Shown: positions 9,411 through 18,720 of the stretch, one piece after another
Layout of the letters: each line of letters opens with the position of its first letter
Numbering within the stretch: position 1 is the first letter of the stretch
Assembly (NCBI RefSeq): GCF_003863365.1
Contig: NZ_RQXT01000052.1
Location: 1 to 50,574 of the forward strand
Direction of reading: 5' to 3'
From: Mesorhizobium tamadayense
GTDB lineage: Bacteria; Pseudomonadota; Alphaproteobacteria; Rhizobiales; Rhizobiaceae
DNA length: 50,574 nt
Made by a program: the position numbers and the translations under genes
The notes under the pieces: model-generated
What the model was told of the DNA's origin: nothing
Seen by the model: the letters and a program-made list of their open reading frames with translations, nothing else
Database searches by the model: none

Positions 9411-10142
9411 ATGCTCTTCAAGCGACCCGTTCAACGCTACGGCAAGACGCCCGAGCCGGTCACGCCGTATCAGAAGGCCGCCCAGCTCTGGGATGAGCGC
9501 ATCGGCTCATCGCGGATGCAGGCCCGCAACTGGCGGCTCATGGCTCTTGGCTGTCTGGCCTTGGCAACTGGGCTCTCCAGCGGGCTCGTTTGGCAGTCGA
9601 TGCAAAGTCGAGTCGTGCCCTACGTCGTCGAGGTTGATCGCTTCGGTGAGACGCGCGCCGTTGCGCCGGCAATCCAGGATTACGGGGCCTCCGACGCCCA
9701 GATCGCCTGGCACCTCGGCCGTTTCATCCAGAACGTCCGTTCGATCTCCACCGATCCGGTCCTGGTCCGGCAGAACTGGCTAGCGGCCTACGACTTTGCC
9801 ACCGACCGGGCGGCCCTTTTCCTCAACGAATATGCGAAGGCCAACGACCCCTTCGGTCAGATCGGCACGCGCAGCGTGTCGGTGCAGGTGACCAGTGTGG
9901 TTAGGGCTTCCAACAGCTCGTTCCAGGTCAAATGGACCGAGCAGGCTTTTGAGCGCGGCAGCCTGGCCAGCACGACGCGCTGGACCGCGATCCTCACCAT
10001 CGTGATCCGCCCGCCGAGCAATACGGACCAATTGCGCAACAACCCGCTCGGCGTCTTCATCAACGCCATCGACTGGTCGCGTGAGCTCGACAGCGCCGCG
10101 CCAACATCCGTTTCCCCGAAGGAGCCCGCCAATGACAAATAG
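9411..10142 (+). CDS. trbF: Conjugal transfer protein TrbF (VirB8-like)
   Basis: A bitopic inner-membrane assembly factor of the mating channel. The 243-residue protein has a cytoplasmic N-terminus with the family motif NPYQKAAQLWDERIG-like segment (here TPYQKAAQLWDERIG), one membrane helix at about residues 43-62, and a periplasmic VirB8-type domain beginning VVPYVVEVDRFGE. Length is normal. Its end overlaps the trbG start by 11 bases. Confidence 0.93.
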   Translation: MLFKRPVQRYGKTPEPVTPYQKAAQLWDERIGSSRMQARNWRLMALGCLALATGLSSGLVWQSMQSRVVPYVVEVDRFGETRAVAPAIQDYGASDAQIAWHLGRFIQNVRSISTDPVLVRQNWLAAYDFATDRAALFLNEYAKANDPFGQIGTRSVSVQVTSVVRASNSSFQVKWTEQAFERGSLASTTRWTAILTIVIRPPSNTDQLRNNPLGVFINAIDWSRELDSAAPTSVSPKEPANDK

Positions 10143-11160
10143 AGCCCCATCGTTCCGTGCCGCGCTGATCCTGTCCGCGTCAGCAGCTTTCCTTCCCGCC
10201 TGCGCGTCGAAGCCAGTGCCGCCACCTCAGATTTCTTACGATGGTGCCGATTTCAAACTAGCCGCGATCGAGAAGGCGCCCGAGAAGCCGGTCAAGATCG
10301 TCGAGGTGCCAAAGCCGCTGCCGCTGCCCGGCCAGCTACAGCCTGATCCGAGCAAGGTCGTTGAGGACAAGCGCTCTCCTGAAGAACGCATCGCTGATGC
10401 CAACAAGGCGGCGACGCAGCAGCCCACCAAGTACGGCTATGTCAATGCGGTGCAGGTCTATCCCTTCACCGATGGTGCACTTTATCAGCTCTATGCCGCG
10501 CCGGAGCGCGTCAGCGATATCGCTCTGCAACCGGGCGAGAAACTGACATCCGTGTCGGCCGGCGACACGGTGCGCTGGGTCATTGGCGACACCGTCAGCG
10601 GCACCGGTGACAATCAGCGCACCCATGTGCTGGTAAAACCCTTTGCGCCCGGGCTCAGCACAAATCTGGTGATCACCACCGAGCGCCGGACATATCACCT
10701 GCAGCTTCAAAGCACCGAGAAGACGGCAATGGCTGCAATCTCCTGGACGTACAGCGGGGACCAGATCATCGCGCTGCGCCAACGCAACGCTCAAGCCGAG
10801 GCTGTCATGCCGGTGGCGTCGAATGTGGCGCTCGAGAATATTCGCTTCCGCTATTCGATCACCGGTGACACACCGCCCTGGAGACCGACGCGTGCCTTCG
10901 ACGACGGCAGCAAGGTCTACATCGAGTTTCCGCGCCGTATCGATCAGGGCGAGGCGCCGCCCCTCTTCATCGTCGGTGCCGACGGGAACAACCAACTCGT
11001 CAATTACCGCATGCGCGGCAATTATTACGTCGTCGATCGTCTCTTTGCCGCTGCCGAACTGCGCCTTGGCACTAAGCAACAGCAGGTGGTGCGCGTCACG
11101 AGGACCGACGGCCGGGAGCCGACGCAGCGCATACCACTTTTTGCGCGTTCCGGCAGGTGA
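10132..11160 (+). CDS. trbG: Conjugal transfer protein TrbG (VirB9-like)
   Basis: TrbG belongs to the outer-membrane-spanning core of the secretion channel. The 342-residue precursor has a signal peptide ending in a lipobox-like LPAC at about residues 22-25, so it may be lipid-modified, which in many systems is a task of the VirB7-like partner (TrbH), absent here. A Pro/Lys-rich linker and the VirB9/CagX domain (for example YGYVNAVQVYPFTDGALYQL) follow. The start has GAAGGAG six bases upstream and overlaps the end of trbF; an upstream in-frame start would lose the signal peptide. Confidence 0.92.
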   Translation: MTNRAPSFRAALILSASAAFLPACASKPVPPPQISYDGADFKLAAIEKAPEKPVKIVEVPKPLPLPGQLQPDPSKVVEDKRSPEERIADANKAATQQPTKYGYVNAVQVYPFTDGALYQLYAAPERVSDIALQPGEKLTSVSAGDTVRWVIGDTVSGTGDNQRTHVLVKPFAPGLSTNLVITTERRTYHLQLQSTEKTAMAAISWTYSGDQIIALRQRNAQAEAVMPVASNVALENIRFRYSITGDTPPWRPTRAFDDGSKVYIEFPRRIDQGEAPPLFIVGADGNNQLVNYRMRGNYYVVDRLFAAAELRLGTKQQQVVRVTRTDGREPTQRIPLFARSGR

Positions 11161-11171
11161 GGGAGGCGGTC

Positions 11172-12389
11172 ATGACCGATATCCCTCGCTCCGATCCTCC
11201 GCCGAAACTCGATCCGGAGCAGCTGCAGTTGCGGGCTTCTCCTCGCCACGCCGTACGGTTCCGGCGCGGTGTGATCGTTGCCATCGCCGCAGTCGGATCC
11301 GGTGCCATTCTGGGCGTCACGATGATAGCGCTTCAGGGACCTGCCTTGCGCATCAAAGACCAGGCTGAAGATCTCTACAACACTGAGCGCAAACCAACCG
11401 CAGAGGGACTCGATACGCTCCCCAAGGACTACTCTGGAATGCAGCCGAAGCCTCCCGTCCTTGGGCCGCCATTGCCGGGCGACCTAGGTCGCCCCATCCT
11501 TGAGCGGCAGCGCCAGCTCGGCATCGCGCCGGGCCAGGACATCTCCGCCGAGGAGCAGCGTCTAGCCCAGCAGGCGATCGAGGCGCGTGAATCGCAGGTG
11601 TTCTTCCGCATTGACGATCGATCTAGGCAGACGGACCTCGCCAGCGGTGGGCAAAGTGTGCCGCAGCCGTTTGGGATACCGCTTCCGCAATCCGATACAG
11701 CACGCGCGTCAGCCGTCGTCGCGCCGGCCGAAGGCGACCAGAACAATCAGCAGCGCAAGCTTGATTTTGTTAACCAGCGAAGCACCAGCGGGACCTACAA
11801 TCCGCATGCGCTGCAGACGCCGGCTTCGCCCTGTCAGTTGATGGCCGGCAGCGTGATCGCCGCAGGCCTCATCACCGGCATCAATTCGGACTTGCCCGGC
11901 CTGGTCGTCGCGCAGGTCACCGAGGATGTGCATGACACCGTCACCGGCAGCATCCTGCTCATTCCGCAAGGCTCGCGGCTGATCGGCACTTATGACAGCG
12001 TCGTCGCTTTTGGACAGAAGCGCGCATTGTTGGTCTGGCAGCGAATAATCCTGCCCGACGGTTCCTCGATCGAAATCGACAATCTGCCAGCGACGGACAC
12101 TGCCGGCTATGCAGGGCTGGAGGACAAGGTCGATTTCCACACCTGGCAGCTGATCAAGGGCGTTGCGCTGGCTACGTTGCTGGGTGTCGGCACCGAGTTG
12201 AGCTTTGGGGAGAACGAAAGCGATTTGGTTAAAGCGATCCGGGAATCGGCTCAGCAGAACGTCAGTCAAGCTGGCCAGCGCATCACCGAAAAGAACCTCA
12301 ACATTCAACCCACAATCACCGTGCGCCCTGGTTGGCCGCTGCGCGTAATCGTGCACAAGGATCTTGTATTGCGGCCTTACCCAAGTTGA
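11172..12389 (+). CDS. trbI: Conjugal transfer protein TrbI (VirB10-like)
   Basis: TrbI spans both membranes and links ATPase energy to the outer-membrane core. The 405-residue protein has a short cytoplasmic tail, one membrane helix near residues 38-60, a Pro-rich linker, and a VirB10 domain with LMAGSVIAAGLITGINSDLP and IPQGSRLIGTYDS. The ATG chosen has GGGAGG at good spacing; a GTG five codons upstream overlaps the trbG stop. This is the last intact trb gene before an insertion remnant. Confidence 0.93.
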   Translation: MTDIPRSDPPPKLDPEQLQLRASPRHAVRFRRGVIVAIAAVGSGAILGVTMIALQGPALRIKDQAEDLYNTERKPTAEGLDTLPKDYSGMQPKPPVLGPPLPGDLGRPILERQRQLGIAPGQDISAEEQRLAQQAIEARESQVFFRIDDRSRQTDLASGGQSVPQPFGIPLPQSDTARASAVVAPAEGDQNNQQRKLDFVNQRSTSGTYNPHALQTPASPCQLMAGSVIAAGLITGINSDLPGLVVAQVTEDVHDTVTGSILLIPQGSRLIGTYDSVVAFGQKRALLVWQRIILPDGSSIEIDNLPATDTAGYAGLEDKVDFHTWQLIKGVALATLLGVGTELSFGENESDLVKAIRESAQQNVSQAGQRITEKNLNIQPTITVRPGWPLRVIVHKDLVLRPYPS

Positions 12390-12390
12390 A

Positions 12391-12440
12391 AAGGAGGTGG
12401 CATGAAAGAGGCTTCGCCCGCTGGGAGAACGGATCGCTGA
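12391..12440 (+). other. Strong ribosome binding site with an orphan 12-codon frame
   Basis: Right after the trbI stop is AAGGAGGTGG, the best Shine-Dalgarno sequence in the trb operon, placed before an ATG that opens a frame of only 12 codons. It may be the original start of the gene that followed trbI, cut off when the neighbouring IS110-type element inserted. The intact DUF2274 gene further on has its own ribosome binding site. Confidence 0.35.
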
Positions 12441-12528
12441 GATGCAGATAATGTTGGGACAGTCACGTCTTGCGCCGTTTGGCTTACCTTTCCTGGTTTT
12501 AGAAAAACTCATGGAAGGAAGGCAAAAC

Positions 12529-13488
12529 GTGACTGCACCTTATGATTTTCACATGGGCGTCTATTACCACAAAAGCTATAGCCACTTGGTCGTGCAGAAT
12601 TCAACTGGCAAGATGCTGCAACCCGGACGGGTGAAGAACGACCGTCAATCTCTCAGCTCATTTCTGGAACGATATTCTGACAACTCTAATGCCGTTCTGG
12701 AAGCGACGCGCAACTGGATGGTGATGTACGACCGGCTGGACGACATCTGCGACGATGTTATGCTGGCGCATCCCTTGAAGGTGAAGGCGATCGCCGACGC
12801 CAAGATCAAAACGGACAAGATCGACGCGACGGTTTTGGCGCATCTTCTGCGGGCCGGCCTGGTGCCGGAGGCGTGGGCTCCCGGTGAGAAGACCCGGGAG
12901 CTTCGCATAGCGCTCCGAGAGCGGATGTTCTATGTGCGGCTGCGCACGACGGTGAAGAACCGGATCCTCACGGTGTTCGACCCCTATCCAGAGCAGACAG
13001 CGCAGTTGAGGAAGTTGGGCGACCTGTGTGGCAAGGCCGGTCGCCAGCAGTTCGCTGCGCTCAGCGTGTCGGACATCGATCGCATCCAGATCGATCGGGG
13101 GCTGGAGTTCGTCGGCGATATCTACGGGCGGATTAAGCAGTCGGAAGCGACGATCCGGGCGATGACCAAGACCAATGGCAACGCGAAGCGTTTGAAGACC
13201 ATTCCCGGCATCGAGGAGTTCTTCGCCCGGCTGATCGACGCCGAGATCGACGACATCAGCCGCTTCCACAGCCCGAAGAAGCTGGCCGCCTATGCCGGTC
13301 TTGTTCCTCCACCTAATCCTCCGGCGGCAAGACATATCACGGCAAGATCATCAAACAGTGATGGCGCGCAAGCTTTTGACGATCGCCTTTCAGATCCTGC
13401 GCGACCAACGTCTTTACGAGCGGCGCGGCGCCCACGGCGAGGAGAGTTCATCGTCCACAATATCCCGGCTGTCCTGATGATTGCCTAG
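12529..13488 (+). pseudogene. Decayed IS110-family transposase
   Basis: The first 260 codons read as an IS110-type DEDD transposase: an N-terminal RuvC-like domain (DKIDATVLAHLLRAG) and a C-terminal part with IPGIEEFFARL and KLAAYAGLVP. Three defects are visible. The first catalytic aspartate of the family pattern GxDyHK is Tyr (GVYYHK, codon at 12562). After AYAGLVP one base is missing, so the expected SSGGKTYHGKI continues in another frame, which also contains a TAA. The end of the protein (MARKLLTIAFQILRDQR) appears in a third frame right after, which implies an internal deletion. The start is GTG with GGAAGGAAGG upstream. Element ends are not visible. Confidence 0.8.
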
Positions 13489-13761
13489 CGAGCCCGCAGG
13501 TCTGGGTTGCGCTCTTAAATCTGGTTGCGCTCTTAAAGGAGAATGGGAAGCCGGGAGCCGAACGCCACTATGTGACTGAAGCCGGATAGTCAGGGTCACG
13601 GATTGGAGAATGGTTCAGAGCAGCAGGACAGCGAAGTCTGTTCTGCGCGAATGGGGGAGATGTAGCCGATCGGTCGCAAAGCCGGTCAAAACGCAACCGA
13701 ACCCAAGGAAACAACGGCACAAGCGCCGATTCCGCCCTTGTGTTCTTTCATTGGAGTAATC
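13489..13761. other. Spacer between the IS remnant and the DUF2274 gene
   Basis: No gene is apparent. The stretch contains an 18-19 base tandem repeat near its left end and the short leader of the DUF2274 gene. It probably includes the right end of the insertion element. Confidence 0.4.
13501..13537. repeat. Two-copy tandem repeat TCTGG(G)TTGCGCTCTTAAA
   Basis: Two copies of 19 and 18 bases lie head to tail, differing by one G. They fall just beyond the transposase remnant, so they may be linked to the insertion or to repair at its edge. Confidence 0.6.
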
Positions 13762-14034
13762 ATGACGCACCTGAAACTTGGGAAGCTTCCGGACCGGACG
13801 CCTTCCAAGATCACCATCACAGTTAGCGCGGACCTGAGCCAAGCGCTTCAGGACTATGCGGCGATTTACCGTCAGACCTATGGCGAGTCAGAAACGGTGG
13901 CTGAACTGATCCCATTTATGCTGGCGGAATTTCTGGAAAGCGACCGCGCGTTTGCTAAGGCCAGAAAAGAAGGTTTGCCGACGGCAAGCGTGACGGAGAA
14001 ATCGCGATCCCGGCCGGGTTCAGGTTCCGAGTAA
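13762..14034 (+). CDS. DUF2274 protein (trb-operon tail gene)
   Basis: A 90-residue soluble protein matching DUF2274, whose genes usually follow trbI directly. The pattern is an N-terminal LKLGKLPDRTPSKITITVSADLS strand region, then a helix with LQDYAAIYRQTYGE and the AELIPFMLAEFLESDRAF block. Function is unknown; the shape suggests a ribbon-helix-helix-like fold. Here it is separated from trbI by about 1.37 kb containing an IS110-type remnant, so it is probably uncoupled from trb transcription. GGAG lies six bases before the ATG. Confidence 0.8.
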   Translation: MTHLKLGKLPDRTPSKITITVSADLSQALQDYAAIYRQTYGESETVAELIPFMLAEFLESDRAFAKARKEGLPTASVTEKSRSRPGSGSE

Positions 14035-14075
14035 CCGAGGCAGAGAGTTGGTCAAGTCCGACCGTGGCGCCGCCT

Positions 14076-14095
14076 ATAGGTTCTGGAACCCTATC
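14076..14095. terminator. Possible hairpin after the DUF2274 gene
   Basis: ATAGGTTC and GAACCCTAT form an imperfect stem (one extra C) with a two-base loop, followed by CTTTAT. It lies between the conjugation block and the convergent hemN and could end transcription from the left. The T-tract is short, so this is tentative. Confidence 0.3.
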
Positions 14096-14162
14096 TTTAT
14101 GCGACGGTTTCGCGGATGAGTGCGTAGCACAGTCGGTTCGCGGCGACCGTACTCTGTGACGT

Positions 14163-15512
14163 TCAGACTGCCACCGAGTGCCTGGCCGTTCCGCTTTCGA
14201 AATATTTGTCGAACTTGGCCGCGATGCTTCGGATGAAGGGGCGACTTTCATCCCGCACGACGAAACTGTCGCCATCGAGTTCAAGCAATCGAAGGGGATC
14301 GTGCAGGGCGATGGAACTCGACTGACGAAGGAGCTTCTGGCCGGCTTCGCCGAAGCGTTCCACCAGATCGATTGCCGAGAAGGCGAAATCACACATCAGC
14401 CGCTCGATGATCCAGCCACGCACACGATCGTCGTCGGAAAGCGCGATGCCGCGGACGGCGGCCAGCCCGCCATCCGCAACCATGCGTCCGTACTCGGCGG
14501 TCGAAGGCATGTTCTGTACGTAGCCCTGGCGAAAACGGCCGATAGATGAAGGGCCAAGTCCGATCAATGTCTCGCAGCGATCGTCGGTGTAGCCCTGAAA
14601 ATTGCGATGCAAAGCCCCCGCGCGGGCCGCTATCGCCAATGCATCGCCCGGCTTGGCGAAATGATCAAGCCCTATCGCTTCGTATCCCTTGTCCACAATC
14701 GCTCGCGCAGCGAGTTGCGATTGGGCGAGCCGCTCCGCGGGGCCTGGCAGCCATGCCTCGTCGATCATCGTCTGATGCTTCTTGAACCAGGGCACATGTG
14801 CGTAGCCGAACAGCGCCATCCGGTCCGGTTCCAGGGTCAGCGCCTGCGCTACGGTGGAACAGACGCTCTCCTTGGTTTGGTGCGGCAGGCCATAGAGCAG
14901 GTCCAGATTGACCGATCCGACGCCGCGTAAACGAACTCCCTCGACGACTGCCTTGGTCTGCAAAAAGCTTTGCTCTCGGTTGATCCCCTTCTGCACTTTC
15001 GGATCGAAATCCTGCACGCCGAGGCTCGCCCGCGTCATGCCGATCTCGGCAAGTGCGTCAAGGCGTGCTTCGTCCATGTCGTTGGGTTCGATCTCGACGC
15101 TGATCTTGGCATCCAGTAGAAAATCGAAGCTGTCCCGCAAGACCGCTCCCAGAGCAACCATGTCATCGGGCTTCAGCATCGTTGGCGAACCGCCACCGAA
15201 GTGAATTGCACGGACACGTACCTTGCCGCTGACCAGACCGGCAATCGTCGCGATCTCAGCATGCAGCGAGCGCAGATAAGCGGTCACCGGCTCATAGTGG
15301 CGCGTCTGCTTGGTATGGCACGCACAGAACCAGCAGAGCTTGTCGCAATACGGGATGTGCAGATACAGGGAGATCTCGTCACCGCTTTCGAGCGCCTCTA
15401 ACCAGCCACGGTGAACGGCAGCATCGACGCCCGCATGGAAATGCGGCGCAGTCGGATAACTGGTATAGCGCGGGACGTTCTCGCCAAGTCTGGCAGCTAA
15501 TTCCGATTGCAT
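14163..15512 (-). CDS. hemN: Oxygen-independent coproporphyrinogen III oxidase
   Basis: HemN is a radical SAM enzyme that decarboxylates coproporphyrinogen III to protoporphyrinogen IX when oxygen is low, feeding haem to the neighbouring oxidase. The 449-residue protein has the iron-sulfur motif CDKLCWFC near residue 62 in the HIPYCDKLCWFCAC block, then GGGSPTML and the HemN C-terminal domain; length is normal. I chose the ATG giving MQSELAARLGENVPRYTSYP because the conserved family start lies there; the frame remains open for another 59 codons upstream but overlaps the regulatory site. It is divergent from fnrN with an FNR-type box between them. Confidence 0.95.
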   Translation of the reverse strand: MQSELAARLGENVPRYTSYPTAPHFHAGVDAAVHRGWLEALESGDEISLYLHIPYCDKLCWFCACHTKQTRHYEPVTAYLRSLHAEIATIAGLVSGKVRVRAIHFGGGSPTMLKPDDMVALGAVLRDSFDFLLDAKISVEIEPNDMDEARLDALAEIGMTRASLGVQDFDPKVQKGINREQSFLQTKAVVEGVRLRGVGSVNLDLLYGLPHQTKESVCSTVAQALTLEPDRMALFGYAHVPWFKKHQTMIDEAWLPGPAERLAQSQLAARAIVDKGYEAIGLDHFAKPGDALAIAARAGALHRNFQGYTDDRCETLIGLGPSSIGRFRQGYVQNMPSTAEYGRMVADGGLAAVRGIALSDDDRVRGWIIERLMCDFAFSAIDLVERFGEAGQKLLRQSSSIALHDPLRLLELDGDSFVVRDESRPFIRSIAAKFDKYFESGTARHSVAV

Positions 15513-15570
15513 GTCGTGGTCCACCCGGATTGCATTGCCGGAACTCTGGGCGCATTGGTGAGCCAAAGCC

Positions 15571-15584
15571 CTGATTTCGGTCAA
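15571..15584. promoter_or_regulatory. FNR/FixK-type box between hemN and fnrN
   Basis: CTGATTTCGGTCAA reads on the minus strand as TTGAC-CGAA-ATCAG, matching 8 of 10 positions of TTGAT-N4-ATCAA. It is about 60 bases upstream of the hemN start and 85 bases upstream of fnrN, so it could activate hemN and autoregulate fnrN. Autoregulation through such anaeroboxes is known for rhizobial FnrN. Confidence 0.65.
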
Positions 15585-15669
15585 CCACCAGCACGGACAA
15601 ACTGCCGCAAGGATTTCTCTACCCCAGATTGCTATCCTGCCGGCACTTTGGATCGGATAGCGCGAACGC

Positions 15670-16425
15670 ATGACAGTACGCCAAGACATTCACAGTTCCG
15701 GCCTTCCCATTCTTTGCCAGTCTTGCGAGGCACGGCATCGCGGTGTCTGCGGCGCGCTCGATCCAGACCATTTGGTTGGGCTCGCCAAGGTATCGTCGAG
15801 GCACCAGATCGAGGCAGGGGTCGAACTGATCGGCGACGCCGAGGCCATCGACAGCTATTCGAATGTGCTTTCAGGCGTGGTGAAGCTAACAAAGAGCCTT
15901 TCGGATGGGCGCCAGCAGATCGTCGGTCTTCAGTTTGCACCGGATTTTCTGGGACGGCCCTTCAAGGTGGAAAGCGAGATTAATGCGGAAGCGGCAACAG
16001 CTGTTTCCCTGTGTTCGTTTCCGAAGGCAGCCATCGAACGGATAATGAAGGAATCACCGGAACTCGAGCATCGCCTGCTTAAGCAGACACTGAATGAACT
16101 CGACGAAGCACGCGACTGGATGGTGACCTTGGGGCGCAAGACCGCATCGGAAAAGGTAGCCAGTTTTCTCCTCATGATCGCCCGGAATACCGATTCCAGT
16201 ATTGACCCGGCCGCCAGGTCAGCGTCGTTCGATCTGCCGCTGACGCGTGCCGATATCTCGGATTTCCTTGGACTTACGAACGAGACCGTGAGCCGCCAGC
16301 TGACGCGATTGCGGGCCGATGGCGTGATCCGGATCGAGAACAAACGCCATGTGACGGTGGATAGCATGAACCGGCTGGAGCAGCGCTGCGGCGGCCGAAG
16401 GGCGCGGCAACCACCATTTGAATGA
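15670..16425 (+). CDS. fnrN: Oxygen-sensing regulator FnrN (CRP/FNR family)
   Basis: A 251-residue transcription factor that activates microaerobic genes when its 4Fe-4S cluster is intact. The cluster ligands are visible: Cys16, Cys19 and Cys27 at the N-terminus plus Cys115 inside the cyclic-nucleotide-binding-like domain. The C-terminal helix-turn-helix (DISDFLGLTNETVSRQLTRL) carries the E-x2-SR pattern that contacts TTGAT half-sites. The cysteines separate it from FixK, which lacks them. It lies between hemN and the cco operon, its expected targets. Confidence 0.93.
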   Translation: MTVRQDIHSSGLPILCQSCEARHRGVCGALDPDHLVGLAKVSSRHQIEAGVELIGDAEAIDSYSNVLSGVVKLTKSLSDGRQQIVGLQFAPDFLGRPFKVESEINAEAATAVSLCSFPKAAIERIMKESPELEHRLLKQTLNELDEARDWMVTLGRKTASEKVASFLLMIARNTDSSIDPAARSASFDLPLTRADISDFLGLTNETVSRQLTRLRADGVIRIENKRHVTVDSMNRLEQRCGGRRARQPPFE

Positions 16426-16427
16426 GC

Positions 16428-16952
16428 CTAAGCGGCGGGATCCGTATCGCTCACTCCGATCCGAGGCAGGACATGCTCGCGTTCGAACGCGATGTGTCGC
16501 CGCAGGCCGTCGAAGAAGCCGCGTAACATGAACCTCACAGCTTCCGCGCTCTCTATCGGTTCACCATGACCGATCGCCAGGAGCGATTCGGCTACCTCGC
16601 CGGCGAAACATTGATCCTCGATGTGCTCGACGCGCAACCGGGCGGTAGAGGCAAGATTGGCCTCGGCCGACGTCAAGTTCGCCTCATACGCAGGAAAAAT
16701 CACCGTCTCCTCGAACCTATGAATGTCACGAAGCAGCTGAACGATCGCGCTGGCCGTCCTGAGGCATCTGAGGCGATCGACGTTCGGCAGGGCATCGGCA
16801 ATAATTTCCAGCGTGTCGCAAAGCCTCAGCTTTTGCAAATGGGCACGCTTCATCACATCACTCCGGACCGCCTCCGCACGGGCCAGACCCAAAGACGCCG
16901 GGCCTGTCCATGAGAGGGGCGGCCCGTGCTGCGTTCTCTCGTCAATCGCCAC
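16428..16952 (-). CDS. Hemerythrin/HHE-domain protein
   Basis: A helical protein with the hemerythrin-like pattern of spaced His and Glu: LLRDIHRFEETVIFP, LRVEHIEDQCFAGE, and FDGLRRHIAFEREHVLP. These residues could bind a di-iron centre that senses or carries oxygen or nitric oxide. It is convergent with fnrN, two bases apart, and divergent from ccoN, so a low-oxygen or NO-related role fits. I placed the start at a GTG reading VAIDERTQHGPPLSW because related proteins seem to include this segment; an ATG at 16853 preceded by GGAG is equally possible and would give 141 residues. Confidence 0.75.
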   Translation of the reverse strand: MAIDERTQHGPPLSWTGPASLGLARAEAVRSDVMKRAHLQKLRLCDTLEIIADALPNVDRLRCLRTASAIVQLLRDIHRFEETVIFPAYEANLTSAEANLASTARLRVEHIEDQCFAGEVAESLLAIGHGEPIESAEAVRFMLRGFFDGLRRHIAFEREHVLPRIGVSDTDPAA

Positions 16953-16970
16953 CTTCAGATTGAACCGAAC

Positions 16971-16984
16971 TTGATGCTGCCCAA
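16971..16984 (+). promoter_or_regulatory. FNR/FixK-type box upstream of ccoN
   Basis: TTGATGCTGCCCAA has one perfect half-site and one with two mismatches (8 of 10). It lies 105 bases before ccoN and 19 bases upstream of the GTG chosen for the divergent hemerythrin gene. This is the only candidate box in the ccoN leader and would explain microaerobic induction of the oxidase. Confidence 0.5.
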
Positions 16985-17088
16985 GTAAGATCGTGCGGCT
17001 CTGACATGGATCAGGGCGAGCAGGCGGCAGCTGCGCAATTAATGCATTGGGGATTTGGCGTCCGCCGAATTCGAGATCGGGATTTGCG

Positions 17089-18720
17089 ATGAAATTCGGC
17101 ACAGCGATCGTCCTTCTAAGCCTGTTTGCCTTTGCGGCCCTGGTGGCTGCCGGCTTCGGCGTAGATGAACCTTTTCGCCAGCATATGTGGATTTTGTTTT
17201 TCGCCGTGACTGGCTTCACGGCGATCCTGTTGCGCAAAACGGAATTCAAGCCGGCGGCGCCGACCGACCCCTCCGCTTACATGGACGGGCCGATCCGTTA
17301 CGGGGCCATCGCAACAGTGTTCTGGGGCGTCATCGGCATGCTGGTGGGCGTGGTCATCGCGCTGCAGCTCGCCTACCCCGATCTCAACATCGAGCCCTGG
17401 TTTAACTTCGGCCGCTTGCGGCCGCTGCATACATCCGGCGTCGTTTTTGCTTTCGGCGGCAACGCGCTGCTTTGCACGTCTCTCTATGTCGTACAGCGCA
17501 CCTGCCGCGCCCGACTGTTCGGCGGCAATCTCGCCTGGTTCGTGTTCTGGGGTTACCAGCTTTTCATCGTCATGGCCGCGACCGGCTATCTGCTCGGCAT
17601 CACCGAGAGCCGAGAATATGCCGAACCGGAATGGTATGTCGACCTGTGGCTGACCGTCGTGTGGGTCGCCTATCTAATCCTGTTCCTCGGCACGATCTTG
17701 AAGCGCAAAGAACCGCACATCTACGTCGCCAACTGGTTCTACCTTTCCTTCATCGTGACCATCGCGATGCTGCATGTGATCAACAACCTGTCGATGCCCG
17801 CATCCTTCCTGGGCTCGAAGAGTTACTCCGCCTTTTCCGGGGTCCAGGACGCCCTGACGCAATGGTGGTATGGCCACAACGCCGTGGGCTTCTTCCTGAC
17901 CTCCGGCTTCCTCGGCATGATGTATTATTTCGTGCCCAAGCAGGCGAACCGGCCGGTCTATTCTTACCGCCTGTCGATCATCCATTTCTGGGCGCTGATC
18001 TTCCTCTACATCTGGGCTGGCCCGCACCATCTTCACTACACCGCTTTGCCCGATTGGGCGCAGACGCTCGGCATGGTGTTCTCGATCATGCTGTGGATGC
18101 CGTCATGGGGCGGCATGATCAACGGCCTGATGACGCTCTCCGGCGCCTGGGACAAGATCCGCACCGATCCGATCATCCGCATGATGGTGATGGCCATCGC
18201 CTTCTATGGCATGTCGACCCTCGAGGGTCCGGTGATGGCGATCAAGGCGGTCAACTCGCTGTCGCACTACACCGACTGGACCATCGGGCACGTCCATTCC
18301 GGCGCGCTCGGCTGGGTCGGCATGATCTCGTTCGGCGCAATCTACTACATGGTGCCGAAGCTCTGGAACCGCGAGCGGCTCTATTCGCTGCGGCTCGTCA
18401 CCTGGCACTTCTGGCTGGCGACGCTCGGGATCGTTGTCTATGCCGCGGTGATGTGGGTTTCTGGCGTCATGCAGGGCCTGATGTGGCGCGAAAACGACGA
18501 GCAGGGCTTCCTGGTCTACTCCTTCGCCGAAACCGTCGCCGCCATGCATCCATACTATATCATGCGCGCCATCGGCGGCGCCATGTACCTGTCCGGCGCC
18601 CTGATCATGGCCTGGAACATCACCATGACCATCCTCGGCTACCAGCGCGAGGAGGAGCCGATGCCGGGCTCCGCTCCAGTCTTCCGAGCGGCGCGATCAG
18701 GAGCCAAAAAATGGGCTTGA
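17089..18720 (+). CDS. ccoN: cbb3-type cytochrome c oxidase subunit I (CcoN/FixN)
   Basis: CcoN is the catalytic membrane subunit that reduces oxygen at a haem b3-CuB centre. The 543-residue protein has about 12 membrane segments. Candidate metal ligands are the His in RPLHTSGVVFAFGG (low-spin haem), HNAVGFFLTSG and GPHHLHY (copper site), and the pair in TDWTIGHVHSGALGW (haems). I start at MKFGTAIVLL, where the first membrane segment begins; a start 14 codons upstream lies in the leader. It is the first gene of a compact ccoNOQP operon and its stop overlaps ccoO. Confidence 0.97.
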   Translation: MKFGTAIVLLSLFAFAALVAAGFGVDEPFRQHMWILFFAVTGFTAILLRKTEFKPAAPTDPSAYMDGPIRYGAIATVFWGVIGMLVGVVIALQLAYPDLNIEPWFNFGRLRPLHTSGVVFAFGGNALLCTSLYVVQRTCRARLFGGNLAWFVFWGYQLFIVMAATGYLLGITESREYAEPEWYVDLWLTVVWVAYLILFLGTILKRKEPHIYVANWFYLSFIVTIAMLHVINNLSMPASFLGSKSYSAFSGVQDALTQWWYGHNAVGFFLTSGFLGMMYYFVPKQANRPVYSYRLSIIHFWALIFLYIWAGPHHLHYTALPDWAQTLGMVFSIMLWMPSWGGMINGLMTLSGAWDKIRTDPIIRMMVMAIAFYGMSTLEGPVMAIKAVNSLSHYTDWTIGHVHSGALGWVGMISFGAIYYMVPKLWNRERLYSLRLVTWHFWLATLGIVVYAAVMWVSGVMQGLMWRENDEQGFLVYSFAETVAAMHPYYIMRAIGGAMYLSGALIMAWNITMTILGYQREEEPMPGSAPVFRAARSGAKKWA